Source: Deltaproteobacteria bacterium (GTDB lineage: Bacteria > Desulfobacterota > DSM-4660 > Desulfatiglandales > HGW-15). From it: 41,485 bases of DNA. Shown here in pieces: positions 1 through 8,308 of this stretch. The stretch is from assembly GCA_019308985.1 (NCBI GenBank), contig JAFDHB010000010.1:1-41485 (forward strand), given 5' to 3'. Each line of letters starts with the position of its first letter. Within the stretch, counting starts at the first letter, position 1. Below the pieces are notes generated by a model, which was not told the DNA's origin, searched no databases, and worked only from the letters and a program-made list of their open reading frames with translations. Position numbers and translations under genes: made by a program.

Positions 1-121
1 AGGTCGTGATCAGGGACCTGAACAACCGGACGCGGATGCTCTTCAGCGCTATGTCCACGGACTTCTTAAAGGGCAGGACAACCAGCCTGTCCACGGAATC
101 GCGTTCTTTCTCTGTTGGCAC
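1..121 (-). CDS. FtsX/MacB-like ABC transporter permease, N-terminal fragment (runs off the window)
   Basis: An open frame on the minus strand runs from a GTG at 121-119 to the window edge, giving 40 residues. The fragment contains LPFKKSVDIALKSIRVRLFR followed by SLITT. This matches the basic amphipathic segment just before the first membrane helix of FtsX/MacB-type permeases, which usually reads like 'ALxxIRxxxLRSLLT'. It lies 73 bp downstream of the original stop of the exported OB-fold-like gene, so the two could be co-transcribed as an export system. The start is uncertain: a strong GGAGGGA lies about 16 bases before the GTG, too far for normal spacing, and the only codon at normal spacing is ATC. 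The hydrophobic part is outside the window, so the family call rests on this short N-terminus and is tentative. Confidence 0.45.
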   Translation of the reverse strand, partial: MPTEKERDSVDRLVVLPFKKSVDIALKSIRVRLFRSLITT

Positions 122-252
122 TACGCTGTTGATTTGCTCCCTCCACCGTCATAAATGCCCGGCCGATATGTTATACACAAAAGCGGCCCTTGGATCATTT
201 CCTCGTCCTCTCCCTGGCGAGTTGCTCCGGTGTCATGGTCCAGAAGGGAGTG

Positions 253-386
253 CCGTCCTTGGTTAGTCTCACCTTGAATTCAAAATCATTTCCCCTCTTG
301 ACCTTTGATGCCATGAACACCGTCCTTGGTTAGTCTCACCTTGAATTCAAAATCATTTCCCCTCTTGACCTTTGATGCCATGAACA
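253..386. repeat. Perfect 67-bp tandem duplication
   Basis: Bases 253-319 and 320-386 are identical over all 67 positions, and the identity extends one base further (320 = 387). The unit lies inside the C-terminal coding part of the minus-strand exported-protein gene. Because 67 is not a multiple of three, the second copy shifts the reading frame. Removing one copy restores a frame that runs to a TGA at 195-197. The absence of any mismatch points to a recent event or an assembly artefact. Confidence 0.95.
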
Positions 387-759
387 CGTCTTTGCCGTTG
401 ATTTCAGCGAAAACACCCTTGACCTTGACCTTGTCTCCCTTACGGATCCCTATGTCTCCGGGCTTGGCAAACCAAAGAGGGCACAGGTGCACCAGGATGT
501 CCTCGTCGTTTCCCCTCTCACGCACGATCAGTGCAACCCCTGGTGACATCCCGGGCATGGGGACTACCTGGGTGACCTTCTTGACGATTCCCTTGAATGA
601 CTCAAATTCCGTGGGGTCGTAATGCTTGTTATAGGCGCCGTGTATTTCCCAGCCACCCATATCCTTTTTCCCCTCAGCCCCTACATGGGCCGGGCCAAGG
701 GTTCCGGAGACCCAACAAAAGAAGCCTATTATCATTGTACATATTGTCTTTCCCATCAT
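286..759 (-). CDS. Exported OB-fold-like protein, C-terminus frameshifted by the 67-bp duplication
   Basis: The start is the ATG at 759-757, which has AGGGAG seven bases upstream; an upstream ATG at 789 has no such site. The N-terminus MMGKTICTMIIGFFCW is a signal peptide, with likely cleavage near AHVGA. The mature part has a small beta-barrel pattern: FKGIVKKV, then VHLCPLWF, then KGDKVKVKG, then NGKDVFMASKVKRG. This resembles periplasmic OB-fold proteins of unknown function that carry 'VHLGPxWY' and end in 'GxPxW'. As the sequence stands, the protein is 157 residues and ends in ten out-of-frame residues after KDG. Without one repeat copy the frame would read KDGTPFWTMTPEQLARERTR plus one Lys, stop at 195, and give a 165-residue protein from this start whose GTPFW matches the family's end. 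I infer the intact gene was 195-759 minus 67 bp. No enzymatic function can be assigned. Confidence 0.75.
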   Translation of the reverse strand: MMGKTICTMIIGFFCWVSGTLGPAHVGAEGKKDMGGWEIHGAYNKHYDPTEFESFKGIVKKVTQVVPMPGMSPGVALIVRERGNDEDILVHLCPLWFAKPGDIGIRKGDKVKVKGVFAEINGKDVFMASKVKRGNDFEFKVRLTKDGVHGIKGQEGK

Positions 760-884
760 TTTCAAGCTCCCTGAAGAAATTTGTCTCAATGTGCTCTAAA
801 ATAGCATTATGTTCCATGTCCTTTCCGGAACATCGATTTTGGAATCATAGCAGACATGCCGCCTCAGATCCAACCCGTCATCCG

Positions 885-1487
885 TCAGCCGGTTGCGGGC
901 ACGTTAATCTCCCCGGCACTCATCCCGCCATTCCCATAGATGATCCAATGGAGGCGGCCTGACCTGAGGATTGATGGCTCTGTGGGGAGAAATCTTCTGC
1001 CAAGGCAACGGTATAGGAGGCATTTTATGACGCCTTCATGGGTTATGACCAAAATCTTCTCCCCGGCCCATTTGTCTGATGCGGCCCTAATGGACTCCAG
1101 GCTCCTTTTCAGCACCGCCAGGCGATCTTCCCCGCCAGGAGGGCAAAAGCCCCAGCCCGAATCTACCTGCTCCTCGAGGAGATCAGGCTCTTGGGTCCTA
1201 ATCTCCGCAATTGTCCTGCCCGTCCATCTTCCCCAATCCTGTTCCCTCAGACGTCTGTCCGCATGGACGGGAATCTTTAGGAAATTATTAATAATATCAA
1301 CTGTTTCCAGGGTCCTGCCCGTATCGCTAGACATGATCCTGTCCCACTTGAACCTCACGAGGAACTTTCCCCACCTTTCGGCCTCCTCTCTTCCGGTCCG
1401 AGTCAGAGGGCTGTCCATCTGCCCCTGAATTCGCTTCTCTTGATTCCAGCGGCTTTTTGAATGCCTCAGAAGACCGTAAGTCGTCAC
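885..1487 (-). CDS. Histidine phosphatase (phosphoglycerate mutase-like) family protein
   Basis: A 200-residue branch-1 histidine phosphatase. The N-terminal LLRHSKSRWN is the RHG-type motif, here RHS, carrying the phosphate-accepting His. SSDTGRTLETV supplies the phosphate-pocket Arg, REQDWGRWTG is the acid-loop region, and ITHEGVIKCL holds the second catalytic His. Such enzymes dephosphorylate small phosphorylated substrates (sugar phosphates, alpha-ribazole phosphate and others); the substrate here cannot be told. I chose the GTG at 1487 because AGGACG sits nine bases upstream and the protein then begins seven residues before the RHS motif, as is usual. An ATG at 1544 or GTG at 1508 would overlap or abut the preceding glycosyltransferase gene. 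It ends the minus-strand glycosyltransferase run, 13 bp after its neighbour's stop, so co-transcription is likely. Confidence 0.85.
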   Translation of the reverse strand: MTTYGLLRHSKSRWNQEKRIQGQMDSPLTRTGREEAERWGKFLVRFKWDRIMSSDTGRTLETVDIINNFLKIPVHADRRLREQDWGRWTGRTIAEIRTQEPDLLEEQVDSGWGFCPPGGEDRLAVLKRSLESIRAASDKWAGEKILVITHEGVIKCLLYRCLGRRFLPTEPSILRSGRLHWIIYGNGGMSAGEINVPATG

Positions 1488-1500
1488 GGGAAAGCGTCCT

Positions 1501-2814
1501 TCATCCACTGTCCCACACCCCCGTGGCACCCTTGAATATCTCAATGAGATCTCTTACAAGGATCTTGTTATCAAACCTCGTCAGCACCCGCTTTTTGGCC
1601 CCGGCGATCACCCTGGTCCTGAGGTCCCGATCCTCCAGGAGCCTTTCCATGGCCTGCGCCATGGCCTGGGGTTGTCGGGGAGGGACGAGGAGGCCTGTCT
1701 TCCCGTCCTCTATCAGTTCCGGGATCGCCGAGACAGAGGTCGTAACCACCGGCACTCCCATGGCCATGCTCTCAAGCAGCACGTTGGGGATTCCGTCTCG
1801 GTCACCGTTGGAGGCCACTTCGCACCCGAGCACAAAGAGGTCGGACCTGCGGTAGTGTTCCAAGACCCTGCCGTGGGGCTGAGTCCCGAGCCAGTGGGTT
1901 ACCCCTTTCAGGCCGAGTCCCTCAATGATGGAAAGGACCTGCGCACGGTCTTCTCCGTCCCCGATGAGTGTGTGGCGCACGGAAACACCTTTGTTGAGCA
2001 GGTGTCTGAGGGCCCCGTACACCGTGGCCAGCCCCTTTTTCTCCGTGATGCGCGCAACGGTCAGTATCCTGTAGGGAGGTGAGGGGGCGCGCACCCTCTC
2101 GGTATGGGAAAAGAGATCGACATCAATCCCGTGGTAGATGCGATGGATGGGCACCTCGCGTCCCGGTACAAGGCCGAGGAGGTAACACCTGTTATATTCC
2201 GTACACGTGATCACGAAACTGGAGAGCATCATCTTTTCAAGGAGTTGAACTCGATCAGACGTATAGATATCTTTGGCATGGGCCGTAAAACTAAAGGGGA
2301 TGCCGCTCAATTGACTCGCGAACATGGCCACCGAGGTGGGGGAGTGGGCGAAATGGGCGTGCAAGTGGACGACCCTCGAGTCCTCCATGAGGTGCCGAAC
2401 CAGGTATCCTGCCTGCAAAAGGTGTTTGATCGTGGCAACCCTCTTTGTCCGGGAATAGCGCCTCAAAGCCGTCTTGAAAGCCAGGGAGTATCTCTTGGGT
2501 CTCTCCCCGGCCAAGAGAAGATTATGAAAGACAAGCTTTGGAAAGTGGGGCAACATTCTCTCCGGCAGATAATCTACAGGTGCCTTGATTTCCCTTACGG
2601 ATTCATGGGCAAAGGTCTCCCTCGGCCCGCGCATTGGAAAGAGGTGGAGGGATAGGCCAGCCTTCTCAAGGAGGAGTATTTCGTTTGAGATAAAGGTTTC
2701 GGAAATTCGGGGGTAACCCTTGAGTATCAACCCCAAGACAGGACCGTTGTCTTGCCCTGGTCTCTTTTTCCTATTCCCGTCCATCTGTTCTGTCGTGATC
2801 CTGGGGGCTCCCAT
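1501..2814 (-). CDS. Glycosyltransferase family 4 protein
   Basis: A 437-residue GT-B fold glycosyltransferase, the normal size for GT4. The N-terminal domain carries ILKGYPRISETFISNEI and HLHAHFAHSPTSVA, then FTAHAKDIYT, a pattern typical of the WcaL/AmsK-like branch that builds exopolysaccharide. The C-terminal domain has the nucleotide-sugar binding signature DGIPNVLLESMAMGVPVVTT, with the EX7E-type glutamate, followed by GKTGLLVPP. It transfers a sugar from an NDP- or GDP-sugar to a lipid-linked or glycan acceptor at the cytoplasmic face of the membrane; donor and acceptor are unknown. It lies 30 bp after the preceding glycosyltransferase-like gene and 13 bp before the histidine phosphatase, which suggests one operon. 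Its start is uncertain because no strong ribosome site precedes the ATG at 2814. Confidence 0.9.
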   Translation of the reverse strand: MGAPRITTEQMDGNRKKRPGQDNGPVLGLILKGYPRISETFISNEILLLEKAGLSLHLFPMRGPRETFAHESVREIKAPVDYLPERMLPHFPKLVFHNLLLAGERPKRYSLAFKTALRRYSRTKRVATIKHLLQAGYLVRHLMEDSRVVHLHAHFAHSPTSVAMFASQLSGIPFSFTAHAKDIYTSDRVQLLEKMMLSSFVITCTEYNRCYLLGLVPGREVPIHRIYHGIDVDLFSHTERVRAPSPPYRILTVARITEKKGLATVYGALRHLLNKGVSVRHTLIGDGEDRAQVLSIIEGLGLKGVTHWLGTQPHGRVLEHYRRSDLFVLGCEVASNGDRDGIPNVLLESMAMGVPVVTTSVSAIPELIEDGKTGLLVPPRQPQAMAQAMERLLEDRDLRTRVIAGAKKRVLTRFDNKILVRDLIEIFKGATGVWDSG

Positions 2815-2844
2815 ATCCTAAAGCAGGCGAGGGTATGTTATGCC

Positions 2845-4050
2845 CTACTTGCACTTGTTGCGGCAGGCCTGAAGGCGCTCACTGATGACATCGAGCCCGG
2901 TCAGGGGGAATTGTGACATGGCGTCCTGGTAAGGTTTTGGATTGTCCAGCAGGGAGAAAACCTTTTCCCTGAGGCTGCTGGGAGTGAAAGAATCCCAGGG
3001 AAGGTAGTCGACCATCTTCTGCTCGGAGAATATCCTGGCTCGTATCAGTTGCTCCTTTCGTGGTGTATCCCTCGGGATTATCAAAGAGACCGTCCCCAGG
3101 GTGAGTATCTCGCAAAGGGTATTGTATCCTCCCATGGTGACCACCAGGTCGGCGGCTGCCAGGATCTCTTCCATCTTTGGGTAGAAATTCCATGTACGGA
3201 CTCCCAATTTCTTTGCCAATTCGGAGACTTTGTCCCGCTCCTTACCAGGCATGAAAGGGCCCGTGATAATAACCGAGCGAAAGGGGACCGCACCGTTTTC
3301 CCCTTCCAGCATCCTTAGAAAGGTATCCATCATGGCATATCCATCTCCCCCTCCGCCTGCCGTGACAACTACCAGCTTTTCTCCGTCACGGCGGACCTGT
3401 TTTCTCTTTATCTTCTGCACGGCCTTTTTGCTCGGGACCTGCCGGGGGATGTAACCTGTAAAAACCATCTTTCTGCTGGCGGATTCAGGAACCTCATACT
3501 CCTGGACCGGGTCATACAACTCCCTGTTTCCGTAAACCCAAATCTCGTCGTACAGCTCCTCCATGGCCTCATAGACACCCTTATTGTCCCAATCATTCTT
3601 GACGACGGATGCCTCATCCATGATGTCCCTTAGCCCCAAGATGGTCCGGGTCCTGGGCAGACACCGCTTTAGCCATCTCAAGGTCGGCAACACTTCCTTC
3701 TTCATCCCCAGGGGCTCCTTGTCGACAATGAACAGGTGGGGCTTAAAGGTCTTAGCCGTCGTCTTGATAATATTCTTTCTTATGTCCAGGGCGTGCTGGG
3801 GGTTTATCTTTATGGAGAGAGGAAGGTATTCCTCATTGGTCATCTTGATCATTCCGGGGATCCGCACAAAATCGGTCTGTTCTGGGAGGGGAAACTGACC
3901 TGCCAGGGCCGAGCCCGTCAGTATCAGTGTGTTGATATCCCTGTCTCGCAGGTGGGAGGCAATTGCCATTGTCCTCCTTATATGCCCGAGGCCATAGGTG
4001 TCATGGGAATACATGAGGATCTTAAAACAGAATTTGCTGCGTCTGGTCAT
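2845..4050 (-). CDS. MurG-like predicted glycosyltransferase (COG4671 type)
   Basis: A 401-residue GT-B-type protein. Near its start it has YSHDTYGLGHIRRTMAIA, the glycine-rich loop of MurG-like and COG4671 predicted glycosyltransferases. Its C-terminal half has VVTAGGGGDGY and MGGYNTLCEILTLGTVSLII followed by RDTPRKEQ, the nucleotide-sugar pocket of this group. The ATG at 4050 was chosen because GAGGGGG lies directly in front of it; the longer frame from 4068 lacks a site. No signal peptide or membrane segment is seen, so it is probably cytoplasmic. Its substrate is unknown. It is distantly related to its upstream neighbour at 4350-5528, with the same GLGH and GGYN motifs, so the two probably arose by an old duplication and may add successive sugars. 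Confidence 0.82.
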   Translation of the reverse strand: MTRRSKFCFKILMYSHDTYGLGHIRRTMAIASHLRDRDINTLILTGSALAGQFPLPEQTDFVRIPGMIKMTNEEYLPLSIKINPQHALDIRKNIIKTTAKTFKPHLFIVDKEPLGMKKEVLPTLRWLKRCLPRTRTILGLRDIMDEASVVKNDWDNKGVYEAMEELYDEIWVYGNRELYDPVQEYEVPESASRKMVFTGYIPRQVPSKKAVQKIKRKQVRRDGEKLVVVTAGGGGDGYAMMDTFLRMLEGENGAVPFRSVIITGPFMPGKERDKVSELAKKLGVRTWNFYPKMEEILAAADLVVTMGGYNTLCEILTLGTVSLIIPRDTPRKEQLIRARIFSEQKMVDYLPWDSFTPSSLREKVFSLLDNPKPYQDAMSQFPLTGLDVISERLQACRNKCK

Positions 4051-4349
4051 CTCCCCCTCGGATTGCAAGGTAGCGGCATATCACTCGAGCGGACCAAAGA
4101 CACCTTGTTCGCACTCTGACAGACTGGAGGGGCTTAAATAGAAATCAATTCACTCGTAAGGTAACACTCTCATAACCTATTGATATGTATAAAATAACAG
4201 AAAGTCTGAATAGGTGCGGCCTATCATCCCCGGAAATCGAAGTATTCCTTCTCGCGGCCTACTGGGATTCGAAATGAGCCTATCACAGCATACAATAGAA
4301 GGGCAAGAAAGAAAAAAAGGAGAAAGATATCCGAAAATACGTGCCAACT

Positions 4350-5528
4350 TTAGGGCCCTTCCATCAATCCGGCGAGGACCTTGGCCGTGTTTTCAGCCCC
4401 GTTCAAATTCACTCCCCTGCCCGCAGGGGCCGCAGAATCCAGCAAAGATCTGAGCTCCCTGTAAAGCCTCTCTGAATCGGCATCCCTGTCTTCAAGGAAG
4501 ACCAGGTTACCGGTATAGTCTGCCAGTTTGGCAACATGATCCTCCTGTTCCCTGTCCTGCATCCCCCGCAATACGACCACAGAAGGCCTACGCGCGCACA
4601 AGACATCGGTCAAGCTATTATAGCCTCCGTAAATAAGAGAGACCTTTGAATTCAAGAGACTCTTGATGTACCTGGGACCGACCTGGCGCACAATGCAAAA
4701 TGGCATGGCCTTCAAGGCTTCCTTGACTTCAGGTTCCGTCTCCTCTATTACTCTGAAACCGAGGTAGAGGTGCCACTGACCGTGCCTATCGCCGAGCATT
4801 TCCAGGCCCTTCGAAATCTCCCGCAGGAGCGAGGACGTGCTCTCACCCATCCAGGGGACGGAAACCGTTCCGGCGACATCTTTGCCGGCTGTTTCCTTGA
4901 GGTCTTGATCAAGGTGAATAAGCTCCTGCATCCTGGACACGTATCCCACTTCCAGGGGCCGTACTCCATAGCGGCGGAAAATATTCCTCAAGGGGTCGTC
5001 CCCGAGGATCGTAGAGTCCCCATACCACACGATTCCCTGGTAGTGAGCCTTGAAAGTCGAGAGGGCCATTTCAGACCACACGCTGTTGACATCACCGATC
5101 ACAGCCCTCATTCCCAGGACCCATTTGATTCTGCCTGGTTCACCGTCTCGCAGGGCCGGAAGGAGTTCCCGGTGCTTCCCCTGGGGGCTATGGTCTACCA
5201 GGACACAGCGAGGATCGTGGGTCCTTACAATTGCCCTTATCAACTCCCCGCGAATTATTCCAATCTCCTTTGAAGAGAATCTGGAACAGCCCTCCTTCCC
5301 CCTTGATTTTCCGTCCACCACCTGGGACTCGTAAGAGGGCAATTTGATCCAGTCAAGGGGCGCCCCGGCGATGAGTTCAGCAGCCTCCCTGCATCCGGAC
5401 ACAAAAAGGACTCTCATGCTCGGGAAGAGTCTGCGGACCGCCATGCCCACGGCAATTCCGCGACTTGCATGGCCGAGTCCTCTTCCATCATGAGCGTATA
5501 TCAGCAGATCCAGTCGAGGCAAAATCAT
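4350..5528 (-). CDS. Second MurG-like predicted glycosyltransferase (COG4671 type)
   Basis: A 392-residue protein with YAHDGRGLGHASRGIAVG at the N-terminus and IYGGYNSLTDVLCARRPSVV near residues 310-330, followed by DREQEDHVAKLA. These are the two halves of a GT-B active site and match the neighbour at 2845-4050. Other positions differ widely, so the two are old paralogues. The start is a choice: the ATG at 5528 puts the YAHD loop about ten residues in, as in the neighbour, but it has no clear ribosome site. A GTG at 5588 would add 20 residues with no family resemblance. A TTGACA-like box at 5563-5558 lies close upstream. A 281-bp gap separates this gene from its neighbour's start at 4050, so the two may have separate promoters. 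Donor and acceptor are unknown. Confidence 0.78.
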   Translation of the reverse strand: MILPRLDLLIYAHDGRGLGHASRGIAVGMAVRRLFPSMRVLFVSGCREAAELIAGAPLDWIKLPSYESQVVDGKSRGKEGCSRFSSKEIGIIRGELIRAIVRTHDPRCVLVDHSPQGKHRELLPALRDGEPGRIKWVLGMRAVIGDVNSVWSEMALSTFKAHYQGIVWYGDSTILGDDPLRNIFRRYGVRPLEVGYVSRMQELIHLDQDLKETAGKDVAGTVSVPWMGESTSSLLREISKGLEMLGDRHGQWHLYLGFRVIEETEPEVKEALKAMPFCIVRQVGPRYIKSLLNSKVSLIYGGYNSLTDVLCARRPSVVVLRGMQDREQEDHVAKLADYTGNLVFLEDRDADSERLYRELRSLLDSAAPAGRGVNLNGAENTAKVLAGLMEGP

Positions 5529-5603
5529 GGTCGCATGGTATATAATGCCGGGATCTATGTCAAATTGAACGAGAGGGTTACACGGCACCCGGTGACAAAA
5601 CAG

Positions 5604-5633
5604 TTGACAGTCCTAACCCCTGGATTCTAAATA
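5604..5633 (+). promoter_or_regulatory. Putative sigma-70 promoter for the plus-strand glycosyltransferase
   Basis: TTGACA at 5604-5609 and TAAATA at 5628-5633 are separated by 18 bases, a near-consensus housekeeping promoter. It points at the GT4 gene starting at 5720, giving a leader of about 80 bases. It lies between two divergently transcribed glycosyltransferase genes. Confidence 0.5.
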
Positions 5634-5719
5634 GGTGGAAGATCATGTGAGTATATACATGCCAGCGTCGATGGAATGTCTCAATACTGGTGAACAGGAG
5701 AGGAGGCCTTCCTGTCTTC

Positions 5720-6838
5720 ATGAGAATTGCCTTCTATATGCCCTTCAAGCCCATGGGACACCCTCACCCATCTGGGGATCTGGTCACGGGGAGTGAGCTC
5801 TTCCGCTATCTTCAGGGCCAAGGTCACAGGTTGCACCTGGCGAGCAACTTGAGGGCGCGCTGGATCTACTGGAAGCCCTGGTTGTGGCCGTTGTTTGCGG
5901 GAGAGGTGCTACGACTCCGGAGGATGCTGGGGAGGAAGGGGAGACCTGACCTTTGGATAACCTACCACTCCTACTACAAGGCCCCTGACCCACTGGGCCC
6001 CTTGTGCAGCCGATCTCTCGGGATTCCCTATGTGATCTTTCAGGGGATCTTTTCCACAAAGAGGCGCAGGAGGTTGAAGACCCTGCCGGGTTACCTGTTA
6101 AACACTGCGGCCCTCTCAAGGGCCGACATTGTAATCACGAACAAGTTGAAGGACCAAAGGAATCTCCTGAGGATTGTTCCCAGGGAACGTCTTCACTACG
6201 TAAGGCCGGGGATCGACCCGAGGTGCTTCTTCTTTGATCAAGAGGCGCGCTCTGAGCTGCGGGCCTCTTGGCAGGTGGGGAAGGAATGTGTCATACTGAC
6301 GGCCGCTATGCTCAGGCAGGGAGTAAAGGCTCAGGGTGTAGGCCTGGTAATAAGGTCATGCGGGAGGCTTCTCCAGCAGGGCCTGCGCTTCCGGCTCGTC
6401 ATAGCAGGAGATGGCAAGGAACGGCAGAGCCTCGAAAGACTTGCTCAAAAGCATGTGCCCGGCCGGGTAGTTTTCTTGGGGAGAGTTGATCGTCGTACCA
6501 TGTATAGGTTTTACAGCGGTGGAGACCTGTTCGTTTTCCCCGGTATCCAGGAGAGTCTGGGGCTTGTTTATCTGGAGGCACAATCCTGCGGGCTTCCGGT
6601 GGTCGCCCTTGACGGCTGGGGCGCGGCTGAGGCCGTCGTCCATGGTAAGACCGGCCTGCTGTCCGGCCCGAAGGATTTGGAGGGGTTTTCGAACAATATC
6701 GCCCTGCTCCTTAAGGACACGGCGCTCAGGGAAAAGATGGGCCGTGCCGCCAGGCGACACGTCCAGGAACACCACGACGCCCACACAAATTACAGGACCA
6801 TAGAGGATATCCTCTCATCTAAGGTCCCTGGGAACTAA
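5720..6838 (+). CDS. Glycosyltransferase family 4 protein
   Basis: A 372-residue GT4 enzyme. The N-terminal domain begins MRIAFYMPFKPMGHPHPSGD followed by LVTGSE, a classic glycine-containing acceptor loop. The C-terminal domain has VIAGDGKERQSLERLA, VVFLGRVDRRTMYRFY and IQESLGLVYLEAQSCGLPVV, which holds the EX7E motif for the donor phosphate. It probably transfers a sugar to a lipid or glycan acceptor in the cytoplasm. The ATG at 5720 begins right before the Rossmann strand and has AGGAGG thirteen bases upstream. An in-frame GTG at 5690 has no ribosome site and adds ten unlike residues. It is divergent from the glycosyltransferases to its left and has its own candidate promoter at 5604-5633. 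A 494-bp gap follows. Confidence 0.9.
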   Translation: MRIAFYMPFKPMGHPHPSGDLVTGSELFRYLQGQGHRLHLASNLRARWIYWKPWLWPLFAGEVLRLRRMLGRKGRPDLWITYHSYYKAPDPLGPLCSRSLGIPYVIFQGIFSTKRRRRLKTLPGYLLNTAALSRADIVITNKLKDQRNLLRIVPRERLHYVRPGIDPRCFFFDQEARSELRASWQVGKECVILTAAMLRQGVKAQGVGLVIRSCGRLLQQGLRFRLVIAGDGKERQSLERLAQKHVPGRVVFLGRVDRRTMYRFYSGGDLFVFPGIQESLGLVYLEAQSCGLPVVALDGWGAAEAVVHGKTGLLSGPKDLEGFSNNIALLLKDTALREKMGRAARRHVQEHHDAHTNYRTIEDILSSKVPGN

Positions 6839-7332
6839 TTCCCCGCTTGAACCCGTTCTGCAGACTCACGCTCCGACCGGTTACCTCCAGAGAGGCTTTT
6901 GCTTAAATCATGAAAAGGATAGCGGATAGTCTCAAACCACGGCGTGCCCCAATATGACCTCCTTGGGACCGAAGCAAACAAGGGACTTCGGGCAACAGGC
7001 CGTAAAAGGACGAATGATTTCCTTGTTGCACACCCGCATACCATTAACGGGGAATGAGGCTTTTTGATAAAGGCCTGGTGCCGAGATAACAACGCTGTCT
7101 CAGGGTGATTCCACAGGAAAAGGGCTGGGCCTTTGCCTGGAAGGATGGGTTCCAGGGTCAAAAATCGACAAAATCTTAAGGCCCCGCTCTATCCGACAAT
7201 CTCTGGGGGATGATTTTTCTGTTGACATTCGAGCATGGCTCTGCTTCCATAATATGAAATAGAACTATCATAATGTGATAAATAACTGGTTCGGCCCGAA
7301 CGAAGGTGTTGGTGGGCAGTGGAGAGTAATTC
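6839..7332. other. Gene-free gap of about 490 bp ahead of the regulator
   Basis: No convincing gene lies here. A 108-codon open frame on the minus strand (6835-7161) has no ribosome site and no recognisable sequence. The right-hand part holds the control region of the IclR gene: a TTGACA at 7222-7227 with poorly placed AT-rich -10 candidates (TTCCAT at 17 bases, CATAAT at 20), followed by two inverted repeats listed separately. The gap marks the border between the glycosyltransferase region and the plus-strand cassette. No attachment site or repeat was recognised at the border. Confidence 0.6.
7266..7301. promoter_or_regulatory. Two candidate operators upstream of the IclR gene
   Basis: TATCA at 7266-7270 and TGATA at 7276-7280 form a five-base inverted repeat around five bases. 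GTTCG at 7289-7293 and CGAAC at 7297-7301 form a second one around three bases. IclR-family proteins bind short palindromes near their own promoter, and these lie 32 to 67 bases before the start codon. Which protein binds them is inferred. Confidence 0.4.
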
Positions 7333-8112
7333 TTGCCTCATAGCCGTAATAATCCGGAAGAGACCCGAGGGCAAAAGGGAACCCAAAGCATAAATCGAGC
7401 CGTTGCCATAATCCGTTCTGTAGTTAACTACAATGATAAGGGCGGGGTGCGATTGTCAACCCTAGCAAGGGATATCGGGCTCCATGTAGCGACAGCCCGC
7501 AGGATACTACAGGTCCTTGTACAGGAGGGGCTGATTCTTCAAGATCCTTTTTCCAAGCTCTATTATCCCGGGCTGGAACTCTTTTCCCTCGGGATGAGGG
7601 CCAGGCAGTTTACCATTATTGAAAAATACCGGACGGCCCTTGAACGGATTGCCCACGAGACAGGGGACACGGTTTTTCTTCTCATACGATCAGGTCATGA
7701 TGCCATGTGTATTGACAGGGTTGAAGGGACCTTTCCCATTAAGGCTTTGACCGTGGACGTTGGTGCACGGCGCCCCTTGGGCATAGGACCTGGAAGCCTT
7801 TCCCTTATCGCCTTTCTCCCGGAGGCGCAGTTTGAGGAAATCCTGAAGGCAAATGAAAGGCGATATCCTTATTATCGAAACCTAACCTCGAATGACATTA
7901 GAAGACTGGCCGAGAAGGCCCGAAGAATTGGCTATGTTGCCACCGAGTCCGTGTTCTACGAGGGGGCCATTTCATTGGGAGTTCCTATCTACAATAGAGG
8001 AAATGAAGTCGTCGCTGCCATTACCGTTTCCTCCATCCCCCAGCGAATGCGACCCAAACGCCGGCGAGAGATCGCACAGATCATTAAGCGCATATCCAGC
8101 GAGTATTGCTGA
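7333..8112 (+). CDS. IclR-family transcriptional regulator
   Basis: A 259-residue protein of normal IclR length. Residues about 17-75 form the winged helix-turn-helix: SINRAVAIIRSVV, then LSTLARDIGLHVATARRIL, then LVQEGLI. Residues about 90-255 form the ligand-binding domain, with GDTVFLLIRSGHDAMCIDRV and the family signature RIGYVATESVFYEGAISLGV. Such proteins usually sense an organic acid or aromatic compound and control neighbouring catabolic genes. The start is a TTG at 7333, supported by GGAGAG six bases upstream; no ATG fits. It stands first in the plus-strand cassette and is followed, after 196 bp, by the flavoprotein gene. It is the obvious candidate to control that cassette and itself through the inverted repeats at 7266-7301. 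The effector is unknown. Confidence 0.93.
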   Translation: MPHSRNNPEETRGQKGTQSINRAVAIIRSVVNYNDKGGVRLSTLARDIGLHVATARRILQVLVQEGLILQDPFSKLYYPGLELFSLGMRARQFTIIEKYRTALERIAHETGDTVFLLIRSGHDAMCIDRVEGTFPIKALTVDVGARRPLGIGPGSLSLIAFLPEAQFEEILKANERRYPYYRNLTSNDIRRLAEKARRIGYVATESVFYEGAISLGVPIYNRGNEVVAAITVSSIPQRMRPKRRREIAQIIKRISSEYC

Positions 8113-8308
8113 TGTCTTTCCCATTCTTGAGTTAGGAGACGGGCCTCATCGACACCAAACCTACAGAATAATAGATTTGCGCGGCTACATTACCTTTTTA
8201 ATAAGCTTTGTTCCACAAGAAGACCGAGAACTGGTAGGCATAACCAAAAGCATGCGGGTTTGATTTCGATCTCATCCATTTTGAGAATTGTCTGAGGAGG
8301 TGCCTGAT

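Noticed and set aside
6..266. 86-codon plus-strand open frame at the left edge
   Set aside because: It overlaps the minus-strand permease fragment and the exported-protein gene, has no ribosome site and no recognisable sequence.
6835..7161. 108-codon minus-strand open frame after the GT4 gene
   Set aside because: No ribosome site, odd composition (many Ser, Arg, Pro) and no family resemblance. It looks like chance.
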